A DNA stretch of 28,961 bases from Tissierellia bacterium (GTDB lineage Bacteria > Bacillota_A > Clostridia > Tissierellales > Peptoniphilaceae): assembly GCA_012513395.1 (NCBI GenBank), contig JAAZCH010000215.1, forward strand, positions 1-28,961, read 5' to 3'. Position 1 is the first letter of the stretch; each line of letters starts with the position of its first letter. The notes under the pieces were generated by a model. That model did not search any database, was not told the DNA's origin, and saw only the letters and a program-made list of their open reading frames with translations. Positions 9,025 through 18,013 of this stretch are shown one piece after another. The position numbers and the translations under genes are program-made.

Positions 9025-9906
9025 ATGACAAAATCAGGTTTTGTTTCAGTTATAGGAAGACCAAATGTTGGAAAATCCACATTATTAAATAGAATATTGG
9101 GAGAAAAGATTTCAATAATCTCAGATAAACCACAAACTACTAGGGATAAAATCCAATTGATTTACACAGATGAGGATACTCAGATGATATTTTTGGATAC
9201 TCCAGGTATGCAAAATCCTAGAAATAAATTAGGCGAACATATGCTAAGTACATCTAGAGGCTCTGTAGGTGAAGCAGATGTAGTCTTGTATTTAGTGGAT
9301 ACTAGCGAATTTATCGGCTCAAGAGAAAAAGATATAATAGAATTTTTACAAGGAATTGAGGTTCCTATTATATTAGTAATTAATAAAATAGACACTATTG
9401 ATCGTGGAAAAATATTGGAATTAATGGATATGTATAAAGATGTGGAGAATATCTCTGAAATAGTTCCCATTTCTGCCACAGGCGGAGAAGGTGTAGATGA
9501 ACTAATTGAAATTATTCAAAAGCATTTACCTGAAGGACCTTTTTTCTATCCTGATGACTATATCACTGATAAATCAGAGAGATTTATTGTAGGAGAAATC
9601 ATAAGAGAAAAAGCTTTGGTCAATTTAAAAGAAGAAGTTCCCCATGGAGTTTCGGTTTTAGTAGAAAGCATGAAAGAAAAAGAAGATGGATCCTTTGACA
9701 TAACTGCTACGATTTATTCTGAGAAAGACTCTCACAAAGGAATAATTATAGGCAAACAAGGAACTATGATTAAAAAAATTCGCCAAGAAGCAACTAAGGA
9801 TATAGAACGCTTTTTAGATGCTAAGATAACCTTAGAGCTTTGGGTTAAAATTGAAAAAAACTGGAGAGAAAGGGAATCAAAAGTAAAATATTTTGGGTAC
9901 AAATGA
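9025..9906 (+). CDS. era: GTPase Era
   Basis: A 293-residue GTPase that binds the 3' end of 16S rRNA and helps assemble the 30S subunit. All G motifs are present: G1 GRPNVGKS (about 11-18), G2 threonines in KPQTTRDK, G3 DTPG, G4 NKID and G5 SATGGEG. The C-terminal KH domain carries IIIGKQGTMIKKI and ends in WVKIEKNWRERE, both typical of Era. Start at ATG 9025 has aaggag 7 nt upstream. The 3' end overlaps recO by 14 nt. The ybeY-dgkA-era-recO order is classic. Confidence 0.97.
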   Translation: MTKSGFVSVIGRPNVGKSTLLNRILGEKISIISDKPQTTRDKIQLIYTDEDTQMIFLDTPGMQNPRNKLGEHMLSTSRGSVGEADVVLYLVDTSEFIGSREKDIIEFLQGIEVPIILVINKIDTIDRGKILELMDMYKDVENISEIVPISATGGEGVDELIEIIQKHLPEGPFFYPDDYITDKSERFIVGEIIREKALVNLKEEVPHGVSVLVESMKEKEDGSFDITATIYSEKDSHKGIIIGKQGTMIKKIRQEATKDIERFLDAKITLELWVKIEKNWRERESKVKYFGYK

Positions 9907-10654
9907 TTTTATTAAAACTAGGGGAATAGTACTATCGGAGGAAAAATATAAAGAATCCAGTAAAATAATAAGCCTTTTCACAGAAAAAAATGGCAGGATA
10001 AATTTGTTTGCCAGCGGAGTATTAAGACCCAAAAGCGGATTGATGCTAGTTTCAGAAAAATTTGTGGAAAGTGATTTTCTACTAACGAGAAATAAGAACA
10101 ATTTCTATATCAAATCTGCAGAAGTGATAAATTCCAATATGGAAATAGCAAATAATCTAAAAAAATATTTTATTGCAGATATGATATGTGAATTGCTTTT
10201 AAAAACTATGCCAGAAAACCTAGTAGATGAAAAGATTTATAATCTTACATCTCAAGTGTTTAACTATTTGAAATCGGATAAACTAAATCCCCAAATTTTG
10301 AAAATAGGTTATATGATAAAGCTTATATCCTTTTTAGGGTTTAGACCCCAATTACAACAGTGTACTGAGTGCTCGAGTAAAGACTATTCAAATATGTATT
10401 TTTCCCATAGAGATGGTGGAATTATTTGTGGAAATTGTTTGGATATTAGTGGTGAATATGTTAAACTCAGTAAAGTAGAAATTGAGATAATTTTAAAAAT
10501 ATTGTATAGTAAATTTTCAGACTATGAACAATTGGACTTACCAGAAAAATTTGTAAATAGAATTGATAATTTAATTTACGATTACATGTTATATAGTATA
10601 GATTTAAAAGAATTAGATTCTCAAAACAAGTATAAAAAACTGATGGAAATTTAG
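9893..10654 (+). CDS. recO: DNA repair protein RecO
   Basis: A 253-residue recombination mediator that works with RecR and RecF to load RecA onto SSB-coated DNA. It has an N-terminal OB-fold (about 1-80, beginning with the family-typical TRGIVL), a helical middle, and a zinc-finger-like element with Cys157/Cys160 (CTEC) and Cys179/Cys182 (CGNC). The start is TTG at 9893 inside era. The nearby ATG at 9903 is out of frame, and no other in-frame start precedes the OB-fold, so TTG is chosen although the Shine-Dalgarno is weak. Coupling to era translation through the 14-nt overlap is likely. Confidence 0.92.
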   Translation: MGTNDFIKTRGIVLSEEKYKESSKIISLFTEKNGRINLFASGVLRPKSGLMLVSEKFVESDFLLTRNKNNFYIKSAEVINSNMEIANNLKKYFIADMICELLLKTMPENLVDEKIYNLTSQVFNYLKSDKLNPQILKIGYMIKLISFLGFRPQLQQCTECSSKDYSNMYFSHRDGGIICGNCLDISGEYVKLSKVEIEIILKILYSKFSDYEQLDLPEKFVNRIDNLIYDYMLYSIDLKELDSQNKYKKLMEI

Positions 10655-10665
10655 AGGAGGAAAAT

Positions 10666-11547
10666 ATGTATTTTCAAGATTTAATGCTAAAATTAATGAA
10701 ATATTGGGGTGAACAAGGTTGTGTTATCCTAGAACCATATGATGTAGAAGTGGGAGCGGGAACTATGAGCCCCCATACTTTTTTAAAAGCTCTAGGACCT
10801 GAGCCTTGGAGAACTGTTTATGTTGAGCCTTCTAGAAGACCTGACGATGGAAGATATGGAGACAATCCCAACAGACTATATCAACATCACCAACTACAAG
10901 TAATATTAAAACCCACACCTGATAACATTCAAGAATTATACTTAGATAGCTTAAACGCTATTGGAATAGATCCTCAAGTGCATGACATCAGATTCATTGA
11001 AGATAATTGGGAATCTCCAACATTAGGTGCATGGGGATTAGGTTGGGAAGTTTGGATTGACGCTATGGAAATAACTCAATACACTTACTTCCAACAAGTT
11101 GGTGGAATTAACTGTGAGTTAGAATCTGGGGAATTGACATATGGTCTAGAAAGAATTGCCCTATATCTTCAAGAAGTAGATAACGTATATGATATTATGT
11201 GGAACAAAGACATAAAGTACGGAGATATATTTAAAAAAGCAGAATTTGAACATTCCACATATAGTTTTGAAAAATCTGACATAGATTTGTTAAAAACTTT
11301 ATTCACTCAATACGAAACTGAAGCTAACAGAATATTGGAAGAAACAGAATTAGTTCTACCAGCTTACGATTATGTATTAAAATGCTCTCATACTTTTAAT
11401 CTTTTAGATGCTAGAGGGGCTATATCTGTGTCTGAAAGAACGGGATACATCCAAAGAGTTAGAAACTTGGCTCGAAAAGTAGCTAGCGTATATGTAGCAC
11501 AAAGAGAAGCTATGAACTATCCTTTAATAAAAGGGGAGGTAAAATAA
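10666..11547 (+). CDS. glyQ: glycyl-tRNA synthetase alpha subunit
   Basis: A 293-residue catalytic subunit of the bacterial alpha2-beta2 glycyl-tRNA synthetase (class II). Conserved sequences include [41 protein letters not shown] (motif 2 region), [12 protein letters not shown] and QVGGI. Length is normal for GlyQ. Start at ATG 10666 has a good gaggagg ending 7 nt upstream. Only 11 nt separate it from recO, so there is no room for a T-box leader in front of it. glyS follows immediately. Confidence 0.98.
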   Translation: MYFQDLMLKLMKYWGEQGCVILEPYDVEVGAGTMSPHTFLKALGPEPWRTVYVEPSRRPDDGRYGDNPNRLYQHHQLQVILKPTPDNIQELYLDSLNAIGIDPQVHDIRFIEDNWESPTLGAWGLGWEVWIDAMEITQYTYFQQVGGINCELESGELTYGLERIALYLQEVDNVYDIMWNKDIKYGDIFKKAEFEHSTYSFEKSDIDLLKTLFTQYETEANRILEETELVLPAYDYVLKCSHTFNLLDARGAISVSERTGYIQRVRNLARKVASVYVAQREAMNYPLIKGEVK

Positions 11548-13608
11548 GTGCAAGATTATCTATTAGAAATTGGAGTTGAAGAACTTCCATCTACCTATAT
11601 AAATAATGCAATTAAACAACTTAAGAGTGATTTTGAAAAGTTGCTTAAAGACAATGGTCTAAAATTTGAAGAACTGGTGACTTATAGTACACCTAGAAGA
11701 CTAACTGTTATTGTAAAAGATTTAGTCGATTCACAAGAAGATTCTACGGAATTGGTAAAGGGACCAAGTGCAAAAATCGCCTACGACGAATCTGGAATTC
11801 CTACAAAAGCCTTGCAAGGATTTATGAAATCCCAAGGCCTTGAAGAATCTGATGTCGAGATAAAAGACGATTATGTATATGGACAAAAGACCATAAAAGC
11901 AAGACCTTTAGAAGAGATTTTTAAAGAATCTATCCCTAATCTAATTAAAGGGATAAACTTTCCTAAAAACATGAAATGGGGCGGAAAGGATATTCGTTTT
12001 GCTAGACCTATAAGATGGCTAGTTTCCATATATGGCGAAAACCAATTAGAAATTTCTTTGGAAGGAATTAAATCTACAAATATTACTAGAGGTCACAGAT
12101 TTTTAGGATCCAATAAAATTGAAATATCAAACCCAAGTGAATATAAAAAACTTTTAGAAGAAAATTATGTGATTCCAGAACCAGAAGAAAGACGCAAAAT
12201 TATCAAAAGAGGAACTGAACGTCTTGCTAGGGAAATGTCTGGAGAAATTATAGAAGACAGAAAGCTATTAGATGAATTAGTAAATATAGTGGAATATCCC
12301 ACAGCCATACTAGGAAGAATAAAAGAAGAACATTTAGAGCTTCCAAGAATTGTAATTACAACTTCTATGAAAGAGCATTTGAGATTTGTTCCTATTTACA
12401 AAGATGAAGATACTTTATTACCATATTTTGTTTCCATAGTAAACGGTACGGATAAACACGAAGATGTTGTAATCAAGGGAAATGAAAAAGTATTGGGAGC
12501 TAGACTAGAAGATGCAAGATTCTTCTATAATGACGATTTGGAACAAAATTTAGAAGATTTATCTAATGATTTGGATGGGATAACCTATCATGAAAAATTG
12601 GGTTCTATGAAATTGAGAGTGGAAAGAATTACTCAATTAGTAGAAAAAATTGGAGAGCAATTAGATATTGCAAAAGAATCTAAAGGCCAACTCCTAAGAG
12701 CAGCTTCAATCTCCAAAGGTGATTTACTTACAAAAATGGTAAGTGAGTTTACTGAACTCCAAGGTATAATGGGAGAGATTTATGCCAAAAATGACGGAGA
12801 GGACACATTAGTTTCTACTGCTATTAAAGAACAATATATGCCAAGATATGCTGGAGCAGAACTACCTGAAACCACTGTGGGCTCGATTTTATCAATTGGT
12901 GATAAACTAGATGCCATTTCTGGTATGTTTGCAATAGGTACTATTCCTACTGGATCACAAGATCCTTTTGGTCTAAGAAGAGCAGCATTGGGTATAATAA
13001 ATATAATTAGAAACAATAATTGGAAACTTTCAATTAAGGAAGCTATAAAAGATTCATTGTTTGCCTATGTTGAAAAGAACAATTTAGTTTTTGACTATCA
13101 AGAAGTTAGCGAGAGTATTTACAATTTTATTTTATCGAGAATTCGAGTTATTCTCTTAGAAGAAGGTGTAAGATACGACTTGGTAGATGCTATATTGGAA
13201 TCAAAAGACGAAGACATCTTTAATATTTTCAAAAAAGCTTCTGAGTTTAAAAAATGGTTTGAAAAAGAAGATATAGAAAAGACAGTAGAAACCTTTACTA
13301 GACTAAACAATATAGCTATAAAAGGAGAAAGTAAGGATTATAACACTGAATTATTTAATGAATACGAAGAAAATTTGTTAAATGAATATATTTCAGTTCA
13401 ATCAGAAGTTAAAAAAATTGGATTGGAAAAAAACTATTTGAAATCTTTAGAGGCATCTACTAGACTCGTTGAACCAATAAATGAATTTTTGGATCACGTT
13501 TTAGTATTTGATGAAAATGAAGATATAAAGAATAATAGACTGGCACTTTTAAAGACAGTTAATGAATTTTTATTAAAGATAATTGATTTTTCAAAGATAA
13601 TTGTTTAA
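11548..13608 (+). CDS. glyS: glycyl-tRNA synthetase beta subunit
   Basis: A 686-residue beta subunit, required for tRNA-Gly binding and activity with GlyQ. It opens with the family N-terminus LLEIGVEELPS and contains NMKWGGKDIRFARPIRW, an HD-like middle and a C-terminal anticodon-binding (DALR-type) helical region. GTG at 11548 directly follows the glyQ TAA (11545-11547), with ggggaggt upstream inside the glyQ end. The zero-gap arrangement fits stoichiometric synthesis of the two subunits. Confidence 0.97.
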   Translation: MQDYLLEIGVEELPSTYINNAIKQLKSDFEKLLKDNGLKFEELVTYSTPRRLTVIVKDLVDSQEDSTELVKGPSAKIAYDESGIPTKALQGFMKSQGLEESDVEIKDDYVYGQKTIKARPLEEIFKESIPNLIKGINFPKNMKWGGKDIRFARPIRWLVSIYGENQLEISLEGIKSTNITRGHRFLGSNKIEISNPSEYKKLLEENYVIPEPEERRKIIKRGTERLAREMSGEIIEDRKLLDELVNIVEYPTAILGRIKEEHLELPRIVITTSMKEHLRFVPIYKDEDTLLPYFVSIVNGTDKHEDVVIKGNEKVLGARLEDARFFYNDDLEQNLEDLSNDLDGITYHEKLGSMKLRVERITQLVEKIGEQLDIAKESKGQLLRAASISKGDLLTKMVSEFTELQGIMGEIYAKNDGEDTLVSTAIKEQYMPRYAGAELPETTVGSILSIGDKLDAISGMFAIGTIPTGSQDPFGLRRAALGIINIIRNNNWKLSIKEAIKDSLFAYVEKNNLVFDYQEVSESIYNFILSRIRVILLEEGVRYDLVDAILESKDEDIFNIFKKASEFKKWFEKEDIEKTVETFTRLNNIAIKGESKDYNTELFNEYEENLLNEYISVQSEVKKIGLEKNYLKSLEASTRLVEPINEFLDHVLVFDENEDIKNNRLALLKTVNEFLLKIIDFSKIIV

Positions 13609-13618
13609 GAGGTGAAAA

Positions 13619-14266
13619 GTGAAACTTACAGACACTCAAAGGGCTATCGTAGAATTTGTTAAAGATGATGGTCATAAGAGCCAATCTGAAATTGCTGAAA
13701 TGTTAGGAGTTGCTAAATCTGAAATAAGAGGGGATTTAGCACTTCTAACCACTTTAGAAATATTAGGGGCAAGACAAGAATACGGTTATTATTATCAAGG
13801 AAAAAAGAATTACATATTATTTGCTGAACTCTTAAAATCTTTTCCGATAGAAAATATTATGAGTATGCCTGTCATAGTAGAAGAGAGAACTTCTGTTTAT
13901 GATGCTATTGTCATGATGTTTTTAGAAAATGTGGGTAGTATATACATTACAAAAAATGGAAATTTAGTGGGTGTAGTCTCTAGAAAAGATTTACTTAGGG
14001 CGGCAATTGGCACTCAGGATTTAAATCATACTCCTGTGAATGTCGTTATGACTAGAATGCCAAATATCAAAACCGTTGAACCAGAAACCTCTGTATTTGA
14101 ATGTGCAAAAATGCTTGTTGAATCACAAATAGATGGAGTACCAGTGATTGAACGAGATATAAATGAACCAGAAATTATACGAGTAGTGGGAAGAGTTACT
14201 AAGACAAATATTACAAATTTGTTTGTTCGGATGGGAAATGATTATTTTATAGAGGGAATGATATGA
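13619..14266 (+). CDS. ccpN: HTH-CBS transcriptional repressor, CcpN-like
   Basis: A 215-residue cytoplasmic regulator. A winged-helix domain at about 1-65 (QRAIVEFVKDDGHKSQSEIAEMLGV) is followed by two CBS domains (about 78-135 and 140-205), which in this family bind adenine nucleotides. B. subtilis CcpN (YqzB) represses gluconeogenic genes and sits beside yqfL, exactly as here. The start is GTG at 13619 with aagaggtga about 3-4 nt upstream. The ATGA overlap with the next gene couples the pair. Its targets in this organism are unknown; an alternative role is control of PPDK itself. Confidence 0.85.
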   Translation: MKLTDTQRAIVEFVKDDGHKSQSEIAEMLGVAKSEIRGDLALLTTLEILGARQEYGYYYQGKKNYILFAELLKSFPIENIMSMPVIVEERTSVYDAIVMMFLENVGSIYITKNGNLVGVVSRKDLLRAAIGTQDLNHTPVNVVMTRMPNIKTVEPETSVFECAKMLVESQIDGVPVIERDINEPEIIRVVGRVTKTNITNLFVRMGNDYFIEGMI

Positions 14267-15081
14267 AATATTTAAAAATTTACGTATTGTCCGACTCCAT
14301 TGGTGAGACGGGAGAACAAATAGCAAAAGCTTCGCTAAGGCAGTTTGAATTGGATAATTTTGAAATAAAAAGGTATCCATATCATAATAATATTGGGATG
14401 ATAGAACCTGTTTTGGACGATGCTGCTAGGGACCCTAATAGTATGATTTTTTACACAACTGTAGAAAAAGAAACTAGAGATTATATTCAAACTAGGGCGA
14501 AGGAATTGAACATTCCTCTTGTGGACGTTATGGGACCACCTATGGATACTATGCAAGAAATTCTAGGTAAAGAACCCCTACGTGAACCAGGTCTCATTAG
14601 AAGACTCGATGAAAACTACTTTAAAAAAGTCGAGTGTATAGAGTTTGCAGTTAATTATGATGACGGTAAAGACCCTAGAGGAGCTAAAAACGCAGATATA
14701 TGCCTAGTAGGTATTTCTAGAACCTCAAAGACACCCTTAAGTATTTATTTGGCTCATAAACTTTATAAAGTAGCAAACATACCTTTGGTTCCAGAAGTTC
14801 CAGTTCCTTCTGAAGTTTATAAAAAAGACAAAAGAAGAGTTATCGGCTTAATTGCAAATCCATATAAGATTAATGCAATTAGAGAAGAAAGACTTCAAAC
14901 TTTGGGTCTTAATAGTACAGCTAGTTACTCTCAGTTAGATAGGATACAAGAAGAGTTAGAATATTCAAAACGAATTATGAAGGAATTAGATTGTATTGTA
15001 GTTGATGTAACAAATAAAGCTATTGAAGAAACTGCTGGAATTATTATTGATCATATGAAAACCACATTTGAGGATTATTAA
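14263..15081 (+). CDS. ppsR: pyruvate, phosphate dikinase regulatory protein (PPSR/DUF299)
   Basis: A 272-residue bifunctional Ser/Thr kinase/phosphorylase that inactivates PPDK by ADP-dependent phosphorylation and reactivates it by phosphate-dependent dephosphorylation. It has the family N-terminus VLSDSIGETGE (8-18) and the P-loop GISRTSKT at 150-157. Length is typical. Its ATG overlaps the HTH-CBS stop by 4 nt. The target gene (ppdK) is not in the window, so specificity for PPDK rather than PEP synthase rests on family and lineage. A hairpin follows 9 nt after the stop. Confidence 0.93.
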   Translation: MKYLKIYVLSDSIGETGEQIAKASLRQFELDNFEIKRYPYHNNIGMIEPVLDDAARDPNSMIFYTTVEKETRDYIQTRAKELNIPLVDVMGPPMDTMQEILGKEPLREPGLIRRLDENYFKKVECIEFAVNYDDGKDPRGAKNADICLVGISRTSKTPLSIYLAHKLYKVANIPLVPEVPVPSEVYKKDKRRVIGLIANPYKINAIREERLQTLGLNSTASYSQLDRIQEELEYSKRIMKELDCIVVDVTNKAIEETAGIIIDHMKTTFEDY

Positions 15082-15090
15082 TGTTAGTAC

Positions 15091-15110
15091 GCCACAGGAA
15101 GACCTGTGGC
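15091..15110 (+). terminator. hairpin between ppsR and dgt, possible weak terminator
   Basis: A perfect 8-bp GC-rich stem (15091-15098 with 15103-15110) has an AAGA loop. The downstream sequence (ttgctgtattgtaattctgtt) is T-rich but not a clean T tract. It may attenuate transcription or stabilise the upstream mRNA end. It lies in the only gap (89 nt) between 5822 and 20602 longer than about 30 nt. Confidence 0.45.
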
Positions 15111-15168
15111 TTGCTGTATTGTAATTCTGTTATAAATAGCTCCAATAGGGTATAAAACATTAAGTAAT

Positions 15169-15177
15169 AGGTGGTGA
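15169..15177 (+). promoter_or_regulatory. ribosome binding site that questions the dgt start
   Basis: AGGTGGTGA is a near-perfect Shine-Dalgarno, but it overlaps the only canonical in-frame start codons (GTG at 15171 and 15174). At proper spacing (5 nt) the in-frame codon is ATA at 15183, followed by codons for T-I-R-E, which match the usual family N-terminus after Met. Confidence 0.6.
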
Positions 15178-16202
15178 TTGACATAACTATAAGAGAGCGA
15201 ATAGAAAAAGACGAGGAATTACTACTTAGTGACGTTGCAAGTTTGTCAAAAAACACATTGGGTAGAGAAATTCCAGAAATTGAGTCAGAAATTAGAACTG
15301 AATTTCAAAGAGATAGAGACCGAATTATTCATTCAAAAGCATTTAGAAGGTTGAAGCATAAAACTCAAGTTTTTATTGCTCCAGAGCAAGATCACTATCG
15401 GACGAGGTTAACTCACACGTTAGAAGTGTCCCAAATCGCTAGAACTATAGCTAGGGCTTTGAGATTAAATGAAGATTTAGTAGAGGCAATTTCTCTTGGA
15501 CACGACCTAGGACACACTCCATTTGGTCATTCAGGTGAAGAAATATTAAATAAACTTCATCCCAATGGGTTTAAGCACTATGAACAAAGTATTAGAGTAG
15601 TGCAATTTATTGAACAAAGAAATAACGGACTGGGTTTGAATTTAACGTGGGAAGTTTTAGATGGAATAAGAAACCATAGTGGCGATAATATAGCTTCTAC
15701 TGAAGAAGGTAAATTAATTAAGTACGCTGACCGGATAGCATATATTAATCACGATATTGATGACGCTATCAGAGCAGGTGTAATTGAATTAAGCGACATA
15801 CCAAGAGATATATTACAAACTCTAGGATTTTCTCATTCAAGAAGAATAGACACCATGATTAAAGATTTAGTGTACACTTCTATGGACACCGACAAATTGC
15901 AAATGAGTGAACAAATAGAAGAAGCTATGATGAGTCTTAGGGATTTTATGTTTGAAAAAGTGTATTACAACCCTGAAGTAAAAAAAGAAAGTAAAAAAAT
16001 TGAAAGAATAATTACTGACTTGTACGAATATTATATTGAAGATATACAAAGACTTCCTGCACATCATTTAGATATATACGGAAGAATAGATGCTACAGAT
16101 GCGGACATAGTTTGCGATTATATAGCAGGTATGACAGATACCTATATCGAAGAAGTCTGGAATGAAATTTTTGTAGTTACTGAAATCATAGGATTAGGAT
16201 GA
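15171..16202 (+). CDS. dgt: dGTPase-like deoxynucleoside triphosphate triphosphohydrolase
   Basis: An HD-domain enzyme of the dGTPase-like family that hydrolyses dNTPs to deoxynucleoside and tripolyphosphate. It is 343 residues from GTG 15171, or 339 if translation starts at ATA 15183. In the long numbering, metal-binding residues are His82 (RLTHTLEV), His111-Asp112 (LGHDLGHTPFGHSG), and a later Asp in IAYINHDIDDAI. It also has the family RDRDRIIHSKAFRRLKHKTQ region. The start is uncertain (see the RBS entry). The stop is 3 nt before dnaG. In B. subtilis a different gene (yqxD/yaiI) occupies this slot, and dNTP-pool control beside the primase gene is functionally sensible. Confidence 0.92.
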   Translation: MVIDITIRERIEKDEELLLSDVASLSKNTLGREIPEIESEIRTEFQRDRDRIIHSKAFRRLKHKTQVFIAPEQDHYRTRLTHTLEVSQIARTIARALRLNEDLVEAISLGHDLGHTPFGHSGEEILNKLHPNGFKHYEQSIRVVQFIEQRNNGLGLNLTWEVLDGIRNHSGDNIASTEEGKLIKYADRIAYINHDIDDAIRAGVIELSDIPRDILQTLGFSHSRRIDTMIKDLVYTSMDTDKLQMSEQIEEAMMSLRDFMFEKVYYNPEVKKESKKIERIITDLYEYYIEDIQRLPAHHLDIYGRIDATDADIVCDYIAGMTDTYIEEVWNEIFVVTEIIGLG

Positions 16203-16205
16203 TAT

Positions 16206-17984
16206 ATGGCATATTTTATCGACGAGAATACAATTGAAGAGATAAAGGATAGAGCAGATATAGTATCTGAAATTTCTAATTATGTCGATATTAAAAAAAT
16301 TGGAGCAAATTACAAGGGTCTTTGTCCTTTTCACTCAGAAAAAACACCATCTTTCACGGTTTCGCCCCAGAAGCAAATTTACAAATGCTTTGGATGCGGT
16401 GAAGGTGGAAATGTAATTAACTTTATTATGAAAATTGAAGGATTAAGTTTTCCCGAAGCATGTAAAAAACTGGGAGATGCCTACGGAGTAGTAATAGAGA
16501 ACAAAGGAAGAGTAGATGATGCCAGAGTAGAAAAGCTGGATTTGATGTATCAGATAAATAGAGAATTAACTGTGTTTTATATGAAGAATTTATCGGAATC
16601 CAAAACGGCAACTTCTTATTTAATAAAAAGAAATATAACTTCAGAATCAGCTAAGAAATTCGGGTTAGGATATGGAAAGAATTCTTGGGACGATGTTGTT
16701 AACTATTTAAAAAATTTAAATTACGATTTAGACTTAGCCCATCAATGTGGAGCTATAGGAAAGAATCAAAGTGGAAACTATTATGATTATTATAGAGATA
16801 GAATCATTTTTCCTATAATAGATACACGGTCTAGAATTTTAGGATTTGGAGCTAGAGCTTTAGGCGATGAGATGCCAAAGTATCTAAACACTTCAGACTC
16901 TCCTATTTTTCTAAAAGGGAGAAATCTCTACGGACTGAATTTATTGAAACGAAATGAAAAAGTAAAGAAAATTATTCTCGTTGAAGGATACATGGACGTC
17001 ATAGCTTTAGAAACTTTTGGAATTAAAGGAGCAGTAGCATCACTTGGAACAGCCTTTACTATTGATCAAGCAAATATTCTACGAAAATACACTGACAACT
17101 TGTATATATCCTACGATGGAGATGAAGCAGGAAAAGCGGCTACAAAAAGGGCTTTAGAAATTATTCATTCCATAGACTGGGATGCAAATGTAATTGAACT
17201 TTCAGGAGGAATGGATCCGGATACCTTCTTACAGGATCAAGGTAAATTAAAATATGAAGTAGAAATAAAAAATTCAACTAGTGGCTATAATTATTTAATA
17301 AAAGAGTACCAAAAAACTTTAGACTTGACGAAAATAGATGATCAAGCAAATTTAATTAGATATATTGGAAACACTATTAGAAAGATAAAAAGTCCTATCC
17401 AAAGGGAACTCCATTTGAAGCAATTGTCAAATAATTTTGAAATTTCTATAGATAGTTTAAAAAATGAAATTTATGGAAATAAAACTCAAAAGCCCACTGA
17501 AAGGCAAAGGTCTAGAAACACAAGAGTATCTATAAAACCCCTGACTTCCAATGATAAAACTTTTTTGGAAATATTTAGATTAATCCTCCATGACAAGGAA
17601 ATATATCGACTTATCGAGAAAAAAATAAAGCCCTTGGAAATTGAGAGCCCACAGCTTCGAGAAGTTTATTTATCGATAGTAAGCTCTATGGAAGAAGACA
17701 AAATAAATAAAGATGCTTTGTTAAGATATTTGAAAGAAAATAATATTATTGACCAAAACATTTATAATGAATTAAATAAGAAAACTCAAGAATTCGATAA
17801 GATAAATACAAAAAATCTTTTGGAAGAACTTATTAATAGAATCGAATCTACGGACGAGAAACTCAATAGGAATCAAATAATTATAAGAATTCAAGAACTT
17901 GAAGAAAATAAAAACAAAACTCCCCAAGAAATTGAGGAATTAAAAGAGTTATTAGCAAAGCTTATGAAAGTAAGTAAAAGCTAA
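16206..17984 (+). CDS. dnaG: DNA primase DnaG
   Basis: A 592-residue primase that makes RNA primers at the replication fork. The N-terminal CHC2 zinc domain has Cys40, His43, Cys61 and Cys64. The catalytic TOPRIM domain has Glu260 in EGYMDVIAL and Asp304/Asp306 in YDGDEAGK. A helical C-terminal domain for the DnaB/DnaC helicase follows from about 430. Length is normal for Firmicutes. Start at ATG 16206 is 3 nt after dgt, with a modest aggat upstream. The dnaG-rpoD pair is the conserved macromolecular synthesis core. Confidence 0.97.
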   Translation: MAYFIDENTIEEIKDRADIVSEISNYVDIKKIGANYKGLCPFHSEKTPSFTVSPQKQIYKCFGCGEGGNVINFIMKIEGLSFPEACKKLGDAYGVVIENKGRVDDARVEKLDLMYQINRELTVFYMKNLSESKTATSYLIKRNITSESAKKFGLGYGKNSWDDVVNYLKNLNYDLDLAHQCGAIGKNQSGNYYDYYRDRIIFPIIDTRSRILGFGARALGDEMPKYLNTSDSPIFLKGRNLYGLNLLKRNEKVKKIILVEGYMDVIALETFGIKGAVASLGTAFTIDQANILRKYTDNLYISYDGDEAGKAATKRALEIIHSIDWDANVIELSGGMDPDTFLQDQGKLKYEVEIKNSTSGYNYLIKEYQKTLDLTKIDDQANLIRYIGNTIRKIKSPIQRELHLKQLSNNFEISIDSLKNEIYGNKTQKPTERQRSRNTRVSIKPLTSNDKTFLEIFRLILHDKEIYRLIEKKIKPLEIESPQLREVYLSIVSSMEEDKINKDALLRYLKENNIIDQNIYNELNKKTQEFDKINTKNLLEELINRIESTDEKLNRNQIIIRIQELEENKNKTPQEIEELKELLAKLMKVSKS

Positions 17985-18013
17985 CTAATTCGAGAATGAC
18001 AAGAGGGATGCAT

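Noticed and set aside
8829..9092. 87-residue plus-strand frame across the dgkA-PAP2 end and the era start
   Set aside because: Overlaps two confident genes in a different frame and has no recognisable family pattern.
17996..18013. Longer rpoD start at ATG 17996 or 18008
   Set aside because: AAGAGGGA at 18001-18008 overlaps or follows these codons and is well placed for ATG 18014; the family N-terminus also fits MAKTKE.
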